Of a stretch of DNA of 5,572 bases, positions 5,418 through 5,572 are shown one piece after another (the stretch's first letter is position 1; each line of letters opens with the position of its first letter). Under the pieces are notes generated by a model. It saw nothing but the letters and a program-made list of their open reading frames with translations, searched no databases and was not told where the DNA came from. Source of the DNA: JBBKWH01 sp037968855 (GTDB taxonomy: Bacteria > Pseudomonadota > Gammaproteobacteria > Pseudomonadales > Moraxellaceae). The stretch is from assembly GCA_037968855.1 (NCBI GenBank), contig JBBKWH010000121.1, forward strand, positions 1 through 5,572, read 5' to 3'. A program made the translations under genes and the position numbers.

Positions 5418-5572
5418 ATGAGCCAGCATTTGCCGCAGATCAAAATCCCAGCCACCTATATGCGTGGCGGCACCAGCAAAGGGGTGTTTTTTAGTCTGAC
5501 TGATTTGCCAGCAGCGGCCCAAGTTGCTGGCCCTGTGCGTGATGCCTTGTTGCTGCGGGTGATTGGCAGCCC
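5418..5572 (+). CDS. prpF: 2-methylaconitate cis-trans isomerase PrpF (N-terminal part; 3' end outside window)
   Basis: First 51 codons of PrpF (family length about 390 residues), an enzyme of diaminopimelate-epimerase fold. It converts 2-methyl-trans-aconitate, the product of AcnD, to 2-methyl-cis-aconitate for hydration to 2-methylisocitrate. The segment IKIPATYMRGGTSKGVFF (8-25) with the RGGTSKG motif at 16-22, followed by DLPAAAQVAGPVRDALLLRVIGS (29-51), is characteristic of the family. The start is fixed by AGGA (5408-5411) six bases upstream. In other bacteria prpF normally follows acnD directly; here six genes and a terminator separate them, and it has its own -10 element. The frame is open to the window end. 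Confidence 0.95.
   Translation, partial: MSQHLPQIKIPATYMRGGTSKGVFFSLTDLPAAAQVAGPVRDALLLRVIGS

Overview
This window looks like a chromosomal segment of a gammaproteobacterium. The end genes are the AcnD and PrpF of the 2-methylcitrate cycle, in forms typical of that class, and GC content is near 50-58% in the metabolic genes. A Pseudomonadales/Moraxellaceae-like host is a guess from overall protein flavour and cannot be proven from the window. All eight genes are on the plus strand.

Layout. Bases 1-1230 encode the C-terminal half of AcnD, the Fe/S-dependent 2-methylcitrate dehydratase, followed at once by a strong intrinsic terminator (1251-1281). Next comes a low-GC patch (about 1282-2160). 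It holds a two-gene toxin-antitoxin module: a short antitoxin with no recognisable Phd domain (1330-1500), overlapping by one base a Doc/Fic-family toxin with an intact catalytic core (1500-1895). A gene-free, AT-rich spacer rich in inverted repeats follows (1896-2185). Then come a DUF1877 (YfbM-like) protein (2186-2608), a DUF421 (YetF/YcaP-like) membrane protein (2722-3285), a membrane-anchored DUF4230 protein (3391-4005), a SOUL-family haem-binding-like lipoprotein (4155-4751) and a Dps-family ferritin-like protein (4805-5269). The window closes with the start of prpF (5418 onward), which has its own perfect -10 hexamer.

How the genes relate. AcnD and PrpF act in sequence: AcnD dehydrates 2-methylcitrate to 2-methyl-trans-aconitate and PrpF isomerises it. 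They are usually neighbours. Here about 4.2 kb, a terminator and six unrelated genes lie between them, so the locus has been split by acquisition or rearrangement. The SOUL lipoprotein and Dps both belong to families tied to haem, iron or oxidative stress and are only 53 bp apart, so they may be co-transcribed. The TA module looks like the most recently acquired part because of its composition and structured flank.

No rRNA, tRNA, CRISPR array, transposase or integrase is visible. The points most worth checking are the unrecognised antitoxin paired with Doc, the split acnD/prpF locus, and a changed ferroxidase-site position in the Dps protein.
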